Assembly: GCA_043811005.1 (NCBI GenBank)
Contig: JBDRNO010000066.1
Location: forward strand, 1-6,533
Length of the DNA stretch: 6,533 nucleotides
From: JBDRNO01 sp043811005
Lineage (GTDB): Bacteria; Bacteroidota; Bacteroidia; NORP154
Reading direction: 5' to 3'
Shown: positions 1-6,533 of the stretch, in pieces
Layout of the letters: each line of letters opens with the position of its first letter
Numbering within the stretch: the first letter of the stretch is position 1
Notes under the pieces: generated by a model
Database searches by the model: none
What the model saw: only the letters and a program-made list of their open reading frames with translations
What the model was told of the DNA's origin: nothing
Made by a program: the position numbers and the translations under genes

Positions 1-1689
1 TCCATTTAACACTTTAAAGCAGTTATCAAACAGTGCCTGTGCCTTGTCGTCAGCAAGACGTACCAGTTCTACAGACTGGAATGGGTCGGTGCTTACAGCT
101 CTTGACCATACCACTCCAACAGTAATATCATTGTCCGCTCCCGGTTCAAGGGTAAATGGACCTGCGGAGTGTACAAATCTCCTGTCATCAGCTGTATTCC
201 CTGATGTTTGTTCGGTCCATAATTCTGTCTGCGGAATACCATCTGTTCCCCAACCGCATGGATCCGTATCGCCCGGAAACATAAAATCCGATTCTATACA
301 TGAAAAAGGAGGATCACAACCTGTAGTATGACCATTCCCTCCATATACCATTTTCGTACCATCTAACCATATTCCTTTTAAGTAATTATAATATTGTGTT
401 CCTTGTCCCTCTTTTGGATCACAAAGAGGCCCGCTATTACAGTTATTGTAATATATAAATCTTCTCATACCCCATCTTTCATTATCAATGCTATTATTGT
501 CAAGACAATTACCAATACTATCAAAAATCTCACAATCACCAAAATTAAGTCCATTGATACTCTGATCGCAACCCCCATCAGGATTATCCAAGCCATCAGG
601 GTCCATATAAGGCCCTTCAAAAAAATCAATCCCGATAGCAGGGGGATTTTCACCATACCCGGGAGAACCCTCCCCTGGTTCGTCAAAAGCATCTCCATTA
701 TAAGCGTATCCCAGCCCTCTTTGAACATCACAGCCAACAAAATCATCAAAGGCATAACCAATATCAGGGTCAAAATTAGTCCCGAAATAAGTATCTATTA
801 ATGTAAAAGTGGAACGGTTAATGATAATGTAATTGGTAAAGGTCATATTATTTATTTCATCTTTTGTAGCAAAGGCAAATGCCTGTGCATGTATCTCCAT
901 CCCGATAGCTTGAGATTCGGTTTCCTTGTGAAGATTCCCCTTATCATTAAATATCCACCACAGAGTCATATCTCCATAAAGCTTTGGTTTCCTGTCCCTG
1001 CTCCTGTTACATTTGGTATCGGATGACAGGTCATAGTATGGATAATCACCATTTTCGGGATCATAATAGGAATTGTTATTTTCATCATAGAATGGCGCAA
1101 GGTAATATGCCTGCCCCTTTGCCGGATCACCATGTGCAGGCCATTCCAGGATGGATTTGGGAATGTTATAGCCATCGAATGCACTATTGTCATTACACCA
1201 GGCAACGTGTTTTTCGACCTCGGCACGTGTGATCACAAAGTGTTTATCCCATTCGGCACAAGTTTCAGGAGAAATTTCAGCAGTAAGTGTGTCAAGAGGC
1301 CCTGTCCAATAATCTACGCCAGGTGTACGGTACCTTTGAGCAGCTATTCTCAACTGCCCGTTCACGTCAGTGCCCCCCAGCCACAAATCACCTAAGAACA
1401 TTGAATGTACGCCAGAACCTTTTGGTACCTCATATTCAGCAAAATCCTTAAGATCCCACCACATATCGCCTCCTGTGTGAATAAGAGCTTTGACATTATT
1501 ATATTCTAAATAAGTTGACCCGGTTGGTTCTGAACATCCTGCAAGTAAACTTTTTGTTTCTGTCTGAGATGAGGGGGTGTTGTCTGATCTTTTGCCTTTG
1601 GTATCCCCTACCCATCTATCGGCAGATGTATTAATTGAAAAGAATACTAATAATGCTAATAATATAAATGTTGTTAGTTTTGTTTTCAT
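1..1689 (-). CDS. Large secreted protein, probable T9SS cargo, N-terminal 563 residues (C-terminus off left edge)
   Basis: Reading the minus strand from the ATG at 1689-1687 gives 563 codons without a stop down to base 1, so the gene is open at the window edge. The product starts with a signal peptide: KTK, a hydrophobic core at about residues 7-18, and probable cleavage after TSA-23. The mature part is rich in Trp, Tyr, Gly and Asp. Landmarks are GGDMWWDL (73-80), LGDLWLGGTDVNGQLRIAAQ (99-118), DYWTGPLDT (126-134), an Asp/Asn loop DENNNSYYDPENGDYP (202-217), VGCDVQRGLGYAYNGDA (318-334), NPPAIGIDFFEGP (348-360), DPDGLDNPDGGCD (363-375), AGPFTLEPGADNDITVGVVW (509-528) and DDKAQALFDNCFKV (547-560). 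I recognise this pattern from long Bacteroidota exported proteins that usually end in a T9SS sorting domain. That domain would lie outside the window, so the export route is inferred from family resemblance. The biochemical function is unknown. No promoter stands out upstream. The start is chosen because it gives a clean signal peptide and no better upstream start is in frame. Confidence 0.9.
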   Translation of the reverse strand, partial: MKTKLTTFILLALLVFFSINTSADRWVGDTKGKRSDNTPSSQTETKSLLAGCSEPTGSTYLEYNNVKALIHTGGDMWWDLKDFAEYEVPKGSGVHSMFLGDLWLGGTDVNGQLRIAAQRYRTPGVDYWTGPLDTLTAEISPETCAEWDKHFVITRAEVEKHVAWCNDNSAFDGYNIPKSILEWPAHGDPAKGQAYYLAPFYDENNNSYYDPENGDYPYYDLSSDTKCNRSRDRKPKLYGDMTLWWIFNDKGNLHKETESQAIGMEIHAQAFAFATKDEINNMTFTNYIIINRSTFTLIDTYFGTNFDPDIGYAFDDFVGCDVQRGLGYAYNGDAFDEPGEGSPGYGENPPAIGIDFFEGPYMDPDGLDNPDGGCDQSINGLNFGDCEIFDSIGNCLDNNSIDNERWGMRRFIYYNNCNSGPLCDPKEGQGTQYYNYLKGIWLDGTKMVYGGNGHTTGCDPPFSCIESDFMFPGDTDPCGWGTDGIPQTELWTEQTSGNTADDRRFVHSAGPFTLEPGADNDITVGVVWSRAVSTDPFQSVELVRLADDKAQALFDNCFKVLNG

Positions 1690-1770
1690 AATAATTATAT
1701 TGGAATTTTAATATTTAAATAAAGTTTATTTGTTACTATTTAGGTCATCATATATTATCATAGATTATTT

Positions 1771-1981
1771 CACCGAAGTACGAATTTGTTACGAACATAC
1801 GAAGTACGAAAAAATTAATAAGTGATAAACTATAAATTTACGCATTGATTAATATTTACAATGGGTTTGAACTTTACGCCCTCTTTCGTGAAATTGATTA
1901 ATATTGCAAGTAGAGGTTTCATATATTTAATATTACTAATATTCGTAGTTCGTAAATTCGTATTTTGTTCGTACTTCGGTG
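1771..1981. repeat. Long imperfect inverted repeat built from TACGAA hexamers
   Basis: The left arm (1771-1810) and right arm (1942-1981) are reverse complements at 32 of 40 positions. The outer 14 bases, CACCGAAGTACGAA (1771-1784 with 1968-1981), match perfectly. The left arm has TACGAA at 1779, 1790, 1798 and 1805; the right arm has TTCGTA at 1968, 1957, 1949 and 1942. The steps between copies are 11, 8 and 7 on both sides. All mismatches fall in the short spacers between hexamers. Outside the arms, complementarity continues weakly with AT and wobble pairs to about 1764/1988. The central segment is 131 bases and non-coding. It could be a non-autonomous mobile repeat, a structured RNA region or a multi-site protein-binding array; the sequence alone does not decide. 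Confidence 0.85.
1844..1905. repeat. 13-bp direct repeat inside the loop of the inverted repeat
   Basis: ATTGATTAATATT occurs at 1844-1856 and again at 1893-1905, 49 bases apart. A second, shorter pair, TTTACGC, lies at 1837-1843 and 1873-1879. The offsets differ (49 and 36), so this is not a simple tandem duplication. The sequence is AT-rich and a chance origin for the shorter pair is possible. Confidence 0.6.
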
Positions 1982-2059
1982 GGATAATTATTTCTCCACC
2001 TAAATAGTTGCATTTATTTAAAATTCGTAATTAATACTTAATTATATATTTTCATAATA

Positions 2060-5000
2060 TTAAAACCCCAGTATTAAGCCCAGCCGGATCCTCCGGGGTA
2101 AACTGTAATGATTGGGATTATCTACTTTTATTGAATACAGGTCCCTAAATGATTCCTCGCTGTTTAATGAAGAAATTAGCGGCTGAAACTCCGGAGCATC
2201 CAAATAGCCGTCATCATCAGGGTTACCTGTGTATTGATATACTGAAAGGATATTAATATTATTTAAAACATTCAATATCAAAAAATACACATTCAGGGAA
2301 GCTATTTTAGTGCCCTTTTCTCCCCTGTCCCATTTCAGCACAAAGTCTTTATCAATCCTGGCATCCATTCTAACTTGCCATGGCAGGCTTGAACCGTTTA
2401 ACATTCCTGATAATGTTGGTGAAGTGCCGCCACCAATTGCACCTTTCTGGGTAGCTCTACGTTGCTTGCTATATGGGGTGCCGGAGCCGGTAGTAAATGT
2501 AATATTAGTCCCGGTTTTGGCAAATACCTGCTTATCGAACCAAACGGGACCATTATAATCCTTCCCTTTGTCGAAACGGTAGTCAAAGGTAACGAGAATA
2601 GTATGCCTCTGGTCAAAATCAAGTGGATTTATCACTCTTAGGTTTGGCTGACCGGATGCAATCATGCTAAGCGCCTGGTCCGAACTCGAAGCGGTGCCTT
2701 CGGCAAATTGCAATGTATAGCTCGTCCTCATCCGCACATTTCCTGTCCTTCTCAGGTCATAGGCTACGGTCAAGCCCTTAACCGTCCCAAAGTCTATATT
2801 ACCATAAGTTCTGTAAGTAGTGGGGAACGCATTAACAACGCCTGTAATCTGTATGTCATCTCTCATTTCGCGGTAGAAGGCAGATATCTTAAGTGAAGAG
2901 TAATTATTGATCTTTTGCTGGAATCCAAACTCGTAATCAACGGTCTTTGACGGTTTGAGGTTCGGATTGTTCAAGGTAACGTTCCTGTTCTGAATAAAAA
3001 AATAGTCAGTCGGGTCCAATCTTTCTATCGGATTGCCGTCAATACTTGTTGAGGGTCTTCTGGACAAAACGTCATAATGAGCAAAAAACAATGCTTCTTC
3101 GGAGATTGGGAACGAAAAAGCTATACGGGGCATGTATGTAACCTGTGGTTTGTAATCAGTAAAAGCATTTGAGCTTATCTCGGTAGCATTGGTTTTATCA
3201 GGGTCAAGCAGATAAGGCTGAATGCCTGTACCCGTTAACAATGGGTCTGCATTTGGGACCTCAGCTCCTGCATCATTATACCAGGTATCTCCATCCCTGT
3301 ATCCTAATATTTTCTCAGGATTTGTAATATTGTCAACATAAACAACATAGTCATCTTCAATATTTTCAGGGATGCTGGTTTGTAGTTTAGCCCTGTCTCC
3401 TCCTCCTCTCACTTCTCCTGCAGATATAGCAGGGAATAAGAGGTAAGGGTCTTTTAACACCTGCTGGTTGGCATCAAACCTGTCAACACGAAGACCAATG
3501 TTGAATATAAGGTCTTTAAAAGCGAACTTATCCTGAATATATCCCGCTACATAAATGGGTTCATAGGCTCCTACCGAACGTTCATAAACTGCAGGTCCAT
3601 TATACCCTTCAATCGTCCTTGTTTTGGTAAAGAAATCGTCAAGGGTTGGTTTGCCCTTTAATTTTTCGCCTGTATGATCATACCCGTAATAACCCACAAA
3701 ACTGCTCCCATTGTTCAACAATTCATCAGGGCTGAACATGTCCAAAGAAAATGTTTCGGGAGGTAATGCATTAAGATCTATCCAATCTCCGCCATAAGTA
3801 TCCATGTTTAATTCTTTCCTGAGGTTATAATCAAACAACGACTGTGAAGCTCCGTCATACAACCTGTCATAATATATAGTATCACCAAATATAGCATTGC
3901 CAGGTACAATATCATCTTTTGTGAAGATCAACCTTCCCTGTGAATCATAATAAACCAGGTATGGATTGGCAAGGTCTAATTGCTGGATATGGTAGTTTGT
4001 CAACTGTCGCATTTGTCTCCATAAAGCTATCGGGCCAACACCAAAATATTTGTCATTTCTCTGTTCATATTCAAATCCAACTGAAAAGGCATGGTTCTTA
4101 ATATCAGCCGAGCCGGAAGCGATGATCCTGAACTGGGAATTGTTCCTGAAAGAATATCCGGTTTGTACTCTTCCAGCACTCCGCCATGTACCATATACAT
4201 CTCCAGTGAGTTCCCCGGGAAGAAACCCATTTATCAACCCGCCTCCTTCTATTACCTGTTCCATATTTTCATAGTGATCTTCGGTTTCATCGTATAGTTC
4301 GTAATAACGTTCGGTATAGTTTGCTGCGACCGGATTTAACTCTGAGCGATTAAAATCATATAATGTATCTTGCCATGCATTGTGAAGATAGCCGGCAAGC
4401 CCTGTAACGGAATCTATACCATAACCATAAGAATTAATCGAATGAGTAGTGAATTTCCCAATATATCCGTAATCAAAGAAATTGTCCTTGTGTTTGGCAT
4501 CCTGTACTGTTTGATGAAACTTGGTATAATCAACATGCAGTGTATAATAAGCATTTTTAATGGTTGTAGATTTATCTTCCTCTCTTTCGCCAGAGTCAAA
4601 CTTTTGTGTGAATTTACCATACACCCTCCACGTGTTGTTAATTACCTGCCCGTTGTTTTCATAATTAAATAATGAATTTTCATAGCTATAATCCCTATAA
4701 GTATTGAAATCCATATTCCCTCCAAAAGAGAGGTTAATGTTAGGTCCTGTTCTAACGTCCACTTTTGCTGAAAGGACAAGTCCTTTTGAGGTAACATTTT
4801 GTCTTATTTTAATTTCCTCCAGGTCGTCTTTTGTAATGAATTCAGCATTTTGATAAGATCCGGAGCCGGTTCCGGAAGGGCTAAGGGGGGTTTCTTTTAA
4901 ATAGTCCAGTACATCGTCCTTAACTTTATACATTTGAATGGAAGAAGGACTCCCATCTTTTACAGAAGAAAAATCACCTGCAAGGAAGAAACCCAGTAAC

Positions 5001-5866
5001 GGTTTTTTAGTTGAATCGGTTTTATCAAACATCATCAACAATGGACCGGAAACATTAAAGCCCAGAAGGTTATACGCGTAAGGATCAAGCCCGATATTAG
5101 TATTTTTTATATAGAACCCCGAAGACAGAAAATCAACTCCGCCATAATATTTAGCAGATGGCCCTCTTGTAGTAATGCTAATAATTCCACCTGTTGCATC
5201 TCCATATTTAGCGGGAAGCCCTCCGGTTACTACGGTTACCTGATCAATAGCTGACTGGGGTATACCTGAAGAACCCCTCACTTTTACTCCGTCAATATAG
5301 ACATTACTAGATTCCCCACGGGCACCCCTGATATTAAGATCAGAACTTCTTTCTTTCTGGAAAACGCCTCCAACTGTTGCGGCAATGCCGGTTGCAGACC
5401 TTGCTGCCATTTTGCCAATATCTTCACGGGTTACTGACTCACCAGACTGGGTTTTGTCTTTGGAGATCAGGGGCACCTTGTAATCAAAAACTTCTACAAC
5501 TCCTAATTCCTCTACTGTGGATTGCATTTTAAAATCCTGGAAAGTGATCCTGTCAGGAGAAACAATAACACCTGACATCACAATAGACTTGTACCCCACA
5601 TAAGTGATCTTTACATCGTACTTTCGGGGGGGCAGGGGTTTAATAGTGTAATAGCCATCAAAATCGGTGGTTGCCCCTCCAAACATTTTGCCACCTGATT
5701 CAGCGATGATATTGGCAAAGGGGATAGATTCACCCGAAGCTTTATCAGCTACCCTGCCTTTTATCGAACCATCTTGTGCAAAACAACTACCCATGCCTCC
5801 AACAAAAAGCAGGAAGGGGGTTATGATGAAATATGAAAACAGAAGAATAATAATTAGCTTTTTCAT
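2060..5866 (-). CDS. TonB-dependent outer-membrane receptor with carboxypeptidase-regulatory-like domain
   Basis: This complete 1268-residue protein should take up a substrate across the outer membrane using TonB-ExbBD energy. The ATG at 5866-5864 gives a signal peptide (MKKLIIILLF onward, probable cleavage near CFA-30/Q31). The frame also extends upstream to a TTG at 5902, but that adds 12 polar residues ahead of the signal peptide, so I prefer the ATG. A carboxypeptidase-regulatory-like beta domain covers about residues 34-114, with GRVADKASGESIPFANI and DFDGYYTIKPLPP as landmarks. The plug domain spans about 138-234, with LNIRGARGESSNVYIDGVKV (177-196) and GGLPAKYGDATGGIISITTR (215-234). 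The remaining roughly 1030 residues form the beta barrel, ending in GLILGF with a terminal Phe typical of outer-membrane proteins. The barrel is larger than that of classic siderophore receptors. No clear TonB box is seen and no SusD-like gene adjoins it. The substrate cannot be read from the sequence. Confidence 0.95.
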   Translation of the reverse strand: MKKLIIILLFSYFIITPFLLFVGGMGSCFAQDGSIKGRVADKASGESIPFANIIAESGGKMFGGATTDFDGYYTIKPLPPRKYDVKITYVGYKSIVMSGVIVSPDRITFQDFKMQSTVEELGVVEVFDYKVPLISKDKTQSGESVTREDIGKMAARSATGIAATVGGVFQKERSSDLNIRGARGESSNVYIDGVKVRGSSGIPQSAIDQVTVVTGGLPAKYGDATGGIISITTRGPSAKYYGGVDFLSSGFYIKNTNIGLDPYAYNLLGFNVSGPLLMMFDKTDSTKKPLLGFFLAGDFSSVKDGSPSSIQMYKVKDDVLDYLKETPLSPSGTGSGSYQNAEFITKDDLEEIKIRQNVTSKGLVLSAKVDVRTGPNINLSFGGNMDFNTYRDYSYENSLFNYENNGQVINNTWRVYGKFTQKFDSGEREEDKSTTIKNAYYTLHVDYTKFHQTVQDAKHKDNFFDYGYIGKFTTHSINSYGYGIDSVTGLAGYLHNAWQDTLYDFNRSELNPVAANYTERYYELYDETEDHYENMEQVIEGGGLINGFLPGELTGDVYGTWRSAGRVQTGYSFRNNSQFRIIASGSADIKNHAFSVGFEYEQRNDKYFGVGPIALWRQMRQLTNYHIQQLDLANPYLVYYDSQGRLIFTKDDIVPGNAIFGDTIYYDRLYDGASQSLFDYNLRKELNMDTYGGDWIDLNALPPETFSLDMFSPDELLNNGSSFVGYYGYDHTGEKLKGKPTLDDFFTKTRTIEGYNGPAVYERSVGAYEPIYVAGYIQDKFAFKDLIFNIGLRVDRFDANQQVLKDPYLLFPAISAGEVRGGGDRAKLQTSIPENIEDDYVVYVDNITNPEKILGYRDGDTWYNDAGAEVPNADPLLTGTGIQPYLLDPDKTNATEISSNAFTDYKPQVTYMPRIAFSFPISEEALFFAHYDVLSRRPSTSIDGNPIERLDPTDYFFIQNRNVTLNNPNLKPSKTVDYEFGFQQKINNYSSLKISAFYREMRDDIQITGVVNAFPTTYRTYGNIDFGTVKGLTVAYDLRRTGNVRMRTSYTLQFAEGTASSSDQALSMIASGQPNLRVINPLDFDQRHTILVTFDYRFDKGKDYNGPVWFDKQVFAKTGTNITFTTGSGTPYSKQRRATQKGAIGGGTSPTLSGMLNGSSLPWQVRMDARIDKDFVLKWDRGEKGTKIASLNVYFLILNVLNNINILSVYQYTGNPDDDGYLDAPEFQPLISSLNSEESFRDLYSIKVDNPNHYSLPRRIRLGLILGF

Positions 5867-5918
5867 TTTAATTGTTAATTGTTTAATGACTTTATTTTTC
5901 AAGTAATATTAAAGGTCG

Positions 5919-5947
5919 TAAATATATGAATAAATTTTAATTCCAAA
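5919..5947 (-). promoter_or_regulatory. Candidate Bacteroidota promoter for the receptor gene
   Basis: Read on the minus strand, TTTG (5947-5944) is followed after 17 bases by TATATTTA (5926-5919). This matches seven of eight positions of the Bacteroidota -7 element TAnnTTTG. It would start transcription near 5912 and leave a leader of about 45 bases before the ATG at 5866. A competing -7 element, TAAGTTTG (5951-5944), matches TAnnTTTG fully but has no TTTG at the right distance upstream. Either could be used. Confidence 0.35.
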
Positions 5948-5983
5948 CTTATAGATTATTAATTAATTAGTGTGTGAAAATAT

Positions 5984-6070
5984 AGTTTCTGGTTGCTGGT
6001 TTCTGGTTGCCGGCTTTTTTGATAATACTATTTGGCAGCAATCACTACCAGTCACCAGTAACCAGAAACT
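5984..6070. repeat. Inverted repeat of CTGG-type heptamers
   Basis: The left arm (5984-6007) and right arm (6047-6070) are reverse complements at 21 of 24 positions, with an uninterrupted outer match AGTTTCTGGTT (5984-5994 with 6060-6070). The loop is 39 bases. Each arm is a short run of degenerate seven-base units: TTTCTGG, TTGCTGG, TTTCTGG, TTGCCGG on the left, and TTTCTGG, TTACTGG, TGACTGG read on the opposite strand on the right. On the plus strand the right arm is followed within seven bases by a seven-T run (6077-6083), so the structure resembles a terminator in that direction, although no plus-strand gene precedes it here. It lies upstream of both divergent genes. Confidence 0.85.
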
Positions 6071-6329
6071 GTCTCCTTTTTTTCTTTATTTAAAGTAATT
6101 CTGTTTTTCACCAATTTACGAAGCTATATTATTGTTTTTTGTCGTCTAATTATACGGACTTAATTGAAATCCTGCCATATAGAATTAGAAAACGGCAGGT
6201 GTTGGTTTAAATAAGGCGGGTTTTGGTTAGGATTCGGCAAGCGGTTATGAGTTTAGAGAATTTATGAATTTATAGTATAAAGTAAGATGAAAAAATTGAT
6301 TACCGGCACTTAAATAATAACAAATTAAT

Positions 6330-6359
6330 TTTGGAAATAAAAATATTATTATATTTTTG
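6330..6359 (+). promoter_or_regulatory. Bacteroidota-type promoter for the plus-strand gene
   Basis: TTTG (6330-6333) is followed after 18 bases by TATTTTTG (6352-6359), an exact match to the Bacteroidota primary sigma factor -7 consensus TAnnTTTG with a near-ideal spacer. Transcription would begin near 6366, giving an AT-rich leader of about 110 bases before the ATG at 6476. It is the best promoter match I found in the window. Confidence 0.6.
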
Positions 6360-6475
6360 TTGTTTGAAATTTTACATCTAACCATTAATTTAAATTCGTC
6401 TTTAGAACCTCAAAGCAACAAATTCCATATAAACATAATTAATTCATTCATAACCTTTATTAACCCAACAACAAA

Positions 6476-6533
6476 ATGTATTTTCAAAGTAAAACAAAAT
6501 CAAAAGCATTATTAATTGCAATACTGATTTCTT
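6476..6533 (+). CDS. Start of a probable exported protein (N-terminal 19 residues, runs off right edge)
   Basis: An ATG at 6476 opens a frame of 19 codons plus one base with no stop before the window ends. The peptide starts with polar and basic residues (YFQSKTKSK) followed by a hydrophobic run ALLIAILIS, the layout of a signal peptide. It has an A-rich sequence (ACAACAAA) just before the ATG in place of a Shine-Dalgarno site, as is usual in this phylum, and a good promoter about 120 bases upstream. Nothing in the visible part identifies the mature protein. It is transcribed away from the receptor gene and may belong to a separate unit. Confidence 0.6.
   Translation, partial: MYFQSKTKSKALLIAILIS

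Larger units (their letters stand above)
1690..2059. other. Non-coding spacer between receptor and secreted-protein genes
   Basis: This 370-base AT-rich stretch separates the stop codon of the receptor from the start of the secreted protein. I find no credible coding frame. It contains the TACGAA-based inverted repeat, a short direct repeat inside its loop, and a 5-bp hairpin GGTGG/CCACC (1978-1982 with 1996-2000) that shares bases with the right arm of the large repeat. No stem followed directly by a T run, as in a classic intrinsic terminator for the receptor, was seen. A single extra TTCGTA lies outside the repeat at 2024-2029. Confidence 0.8.
5867..6475. other. Divergent intergenic region (609 bases)
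   Basis: This region lies between the minus-strand receptor and a plus-strand gene. No credible coding sequence was found: ATG-initiated frames such as those at 6247 and 6287 stop within ten codons. It contains the heptamer inverted repeat at 5984-6070, promoter candidates facing each gene, a weak hairpin CCTGCC/GGCAGG (6171-6176 with 6194-6199, 17-base loop), and a tandem pair of GAATTTAT at 6258-6273. The stretch from about 6071 to 6329 is otherwise featureless to me. Confidence 0.75.

Noticed and set aside
465..773. Minus-strand open frame of 102 codons
   Set aside because: It lies on the same strand as the secreted-protein gene but in another frame, and that gene is continuous and motif-rich across the whole interval. 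The product is low-complexity hydrophobic sequence typical of an out-of-frame reading.
394..801. Plus-strand open frame of 135 codons
   Set aside because: It is antisense to the secreted-protein gene, is rich in Ile, Thr and Lys in a repetitive way, and shows no domain or signal.
1771..1981. Inverted repeat as an insertion sequence or CRISPR array
   Set aside because: There is no transposase frame between the arms, no flanking target-site duplication that I could identify, and the repeated units are 6 bases with no spacer structure of CRISPR size.
4050..4297. Overlapping short frames on both strands in the receptor gene
   Set aside because: They are shadows of the receptor coding sequence; the receptor frame is uninterrupted here.
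4370..4672. Plus-strand open frame of 100 codons inside the receptor gene
   Set aside because: It is antisense to an intact receptor barrel region and has no recognisable features or start context of its own.
6171..6199. CCTGCC/GGCAGG hairpin as an intrinsic terminator
   Set aside because: The stem is only 6 bp with a 17-base loop and no T run follows it, and it does not follow a gene.

Overview
The window looks like part of a chromosome or large contig from a Bacteroidota bacterium, probably an uncultured or environmental lineage. Several things point that way: AT-rich intergenic DNA, start codons preceded by A-rich tracts instead of Shine-Dalgarno sites, a promoter-like TTTG-N18-TAnnTTTG sequence of the Bacteroidota type, a TonB-dependent receptor with an N-terminal carboxypeptidase-regulatory-like domain, and a secreted protein of a family that in this phylum is usually exported by the type IX secretion system (T9SS).

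Layout, left to right. Positions 1-1689 (minus strand) hold the first 563 codons of a large secreted protein whose C-terminus lies beyond the left edge. Positions 1690-2059 are non-coding and carry a striking 40-bp inverted repeat (1771-1810 / 1942-1981) built from eight TACGAA hexamers with mirror-image spacing. Positions 2060-5866 (minus strand) hold a complete 1268-residue TonB-dependent outer-membrane receptor. Positions 5867-6475 form a 609-base divergent intergenic region with a second, unrelated inverted repeat made of CTGG-type heptamers (5984-6070) and promoter candidates facing both ways. At 6476 a plus-strand gene begins with what looks like a signal peptide and runs off the right edge after 19 codons.

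The receptor and the secreted protein point the same way, with the receptor upstream and a 370-base gap between them. They may belong to one envelope or export module, but the gap and its repeat leave co-transcription uncertain. No SusD-like lipoprotein gene is visible next to the receptor, so nothing here supports a standard SusC/SusD glycan uptake pair. There is no RNA gene, insertion sequence, CRISPR array or integrase. The least explained features are the two intergenic inverted repeats.
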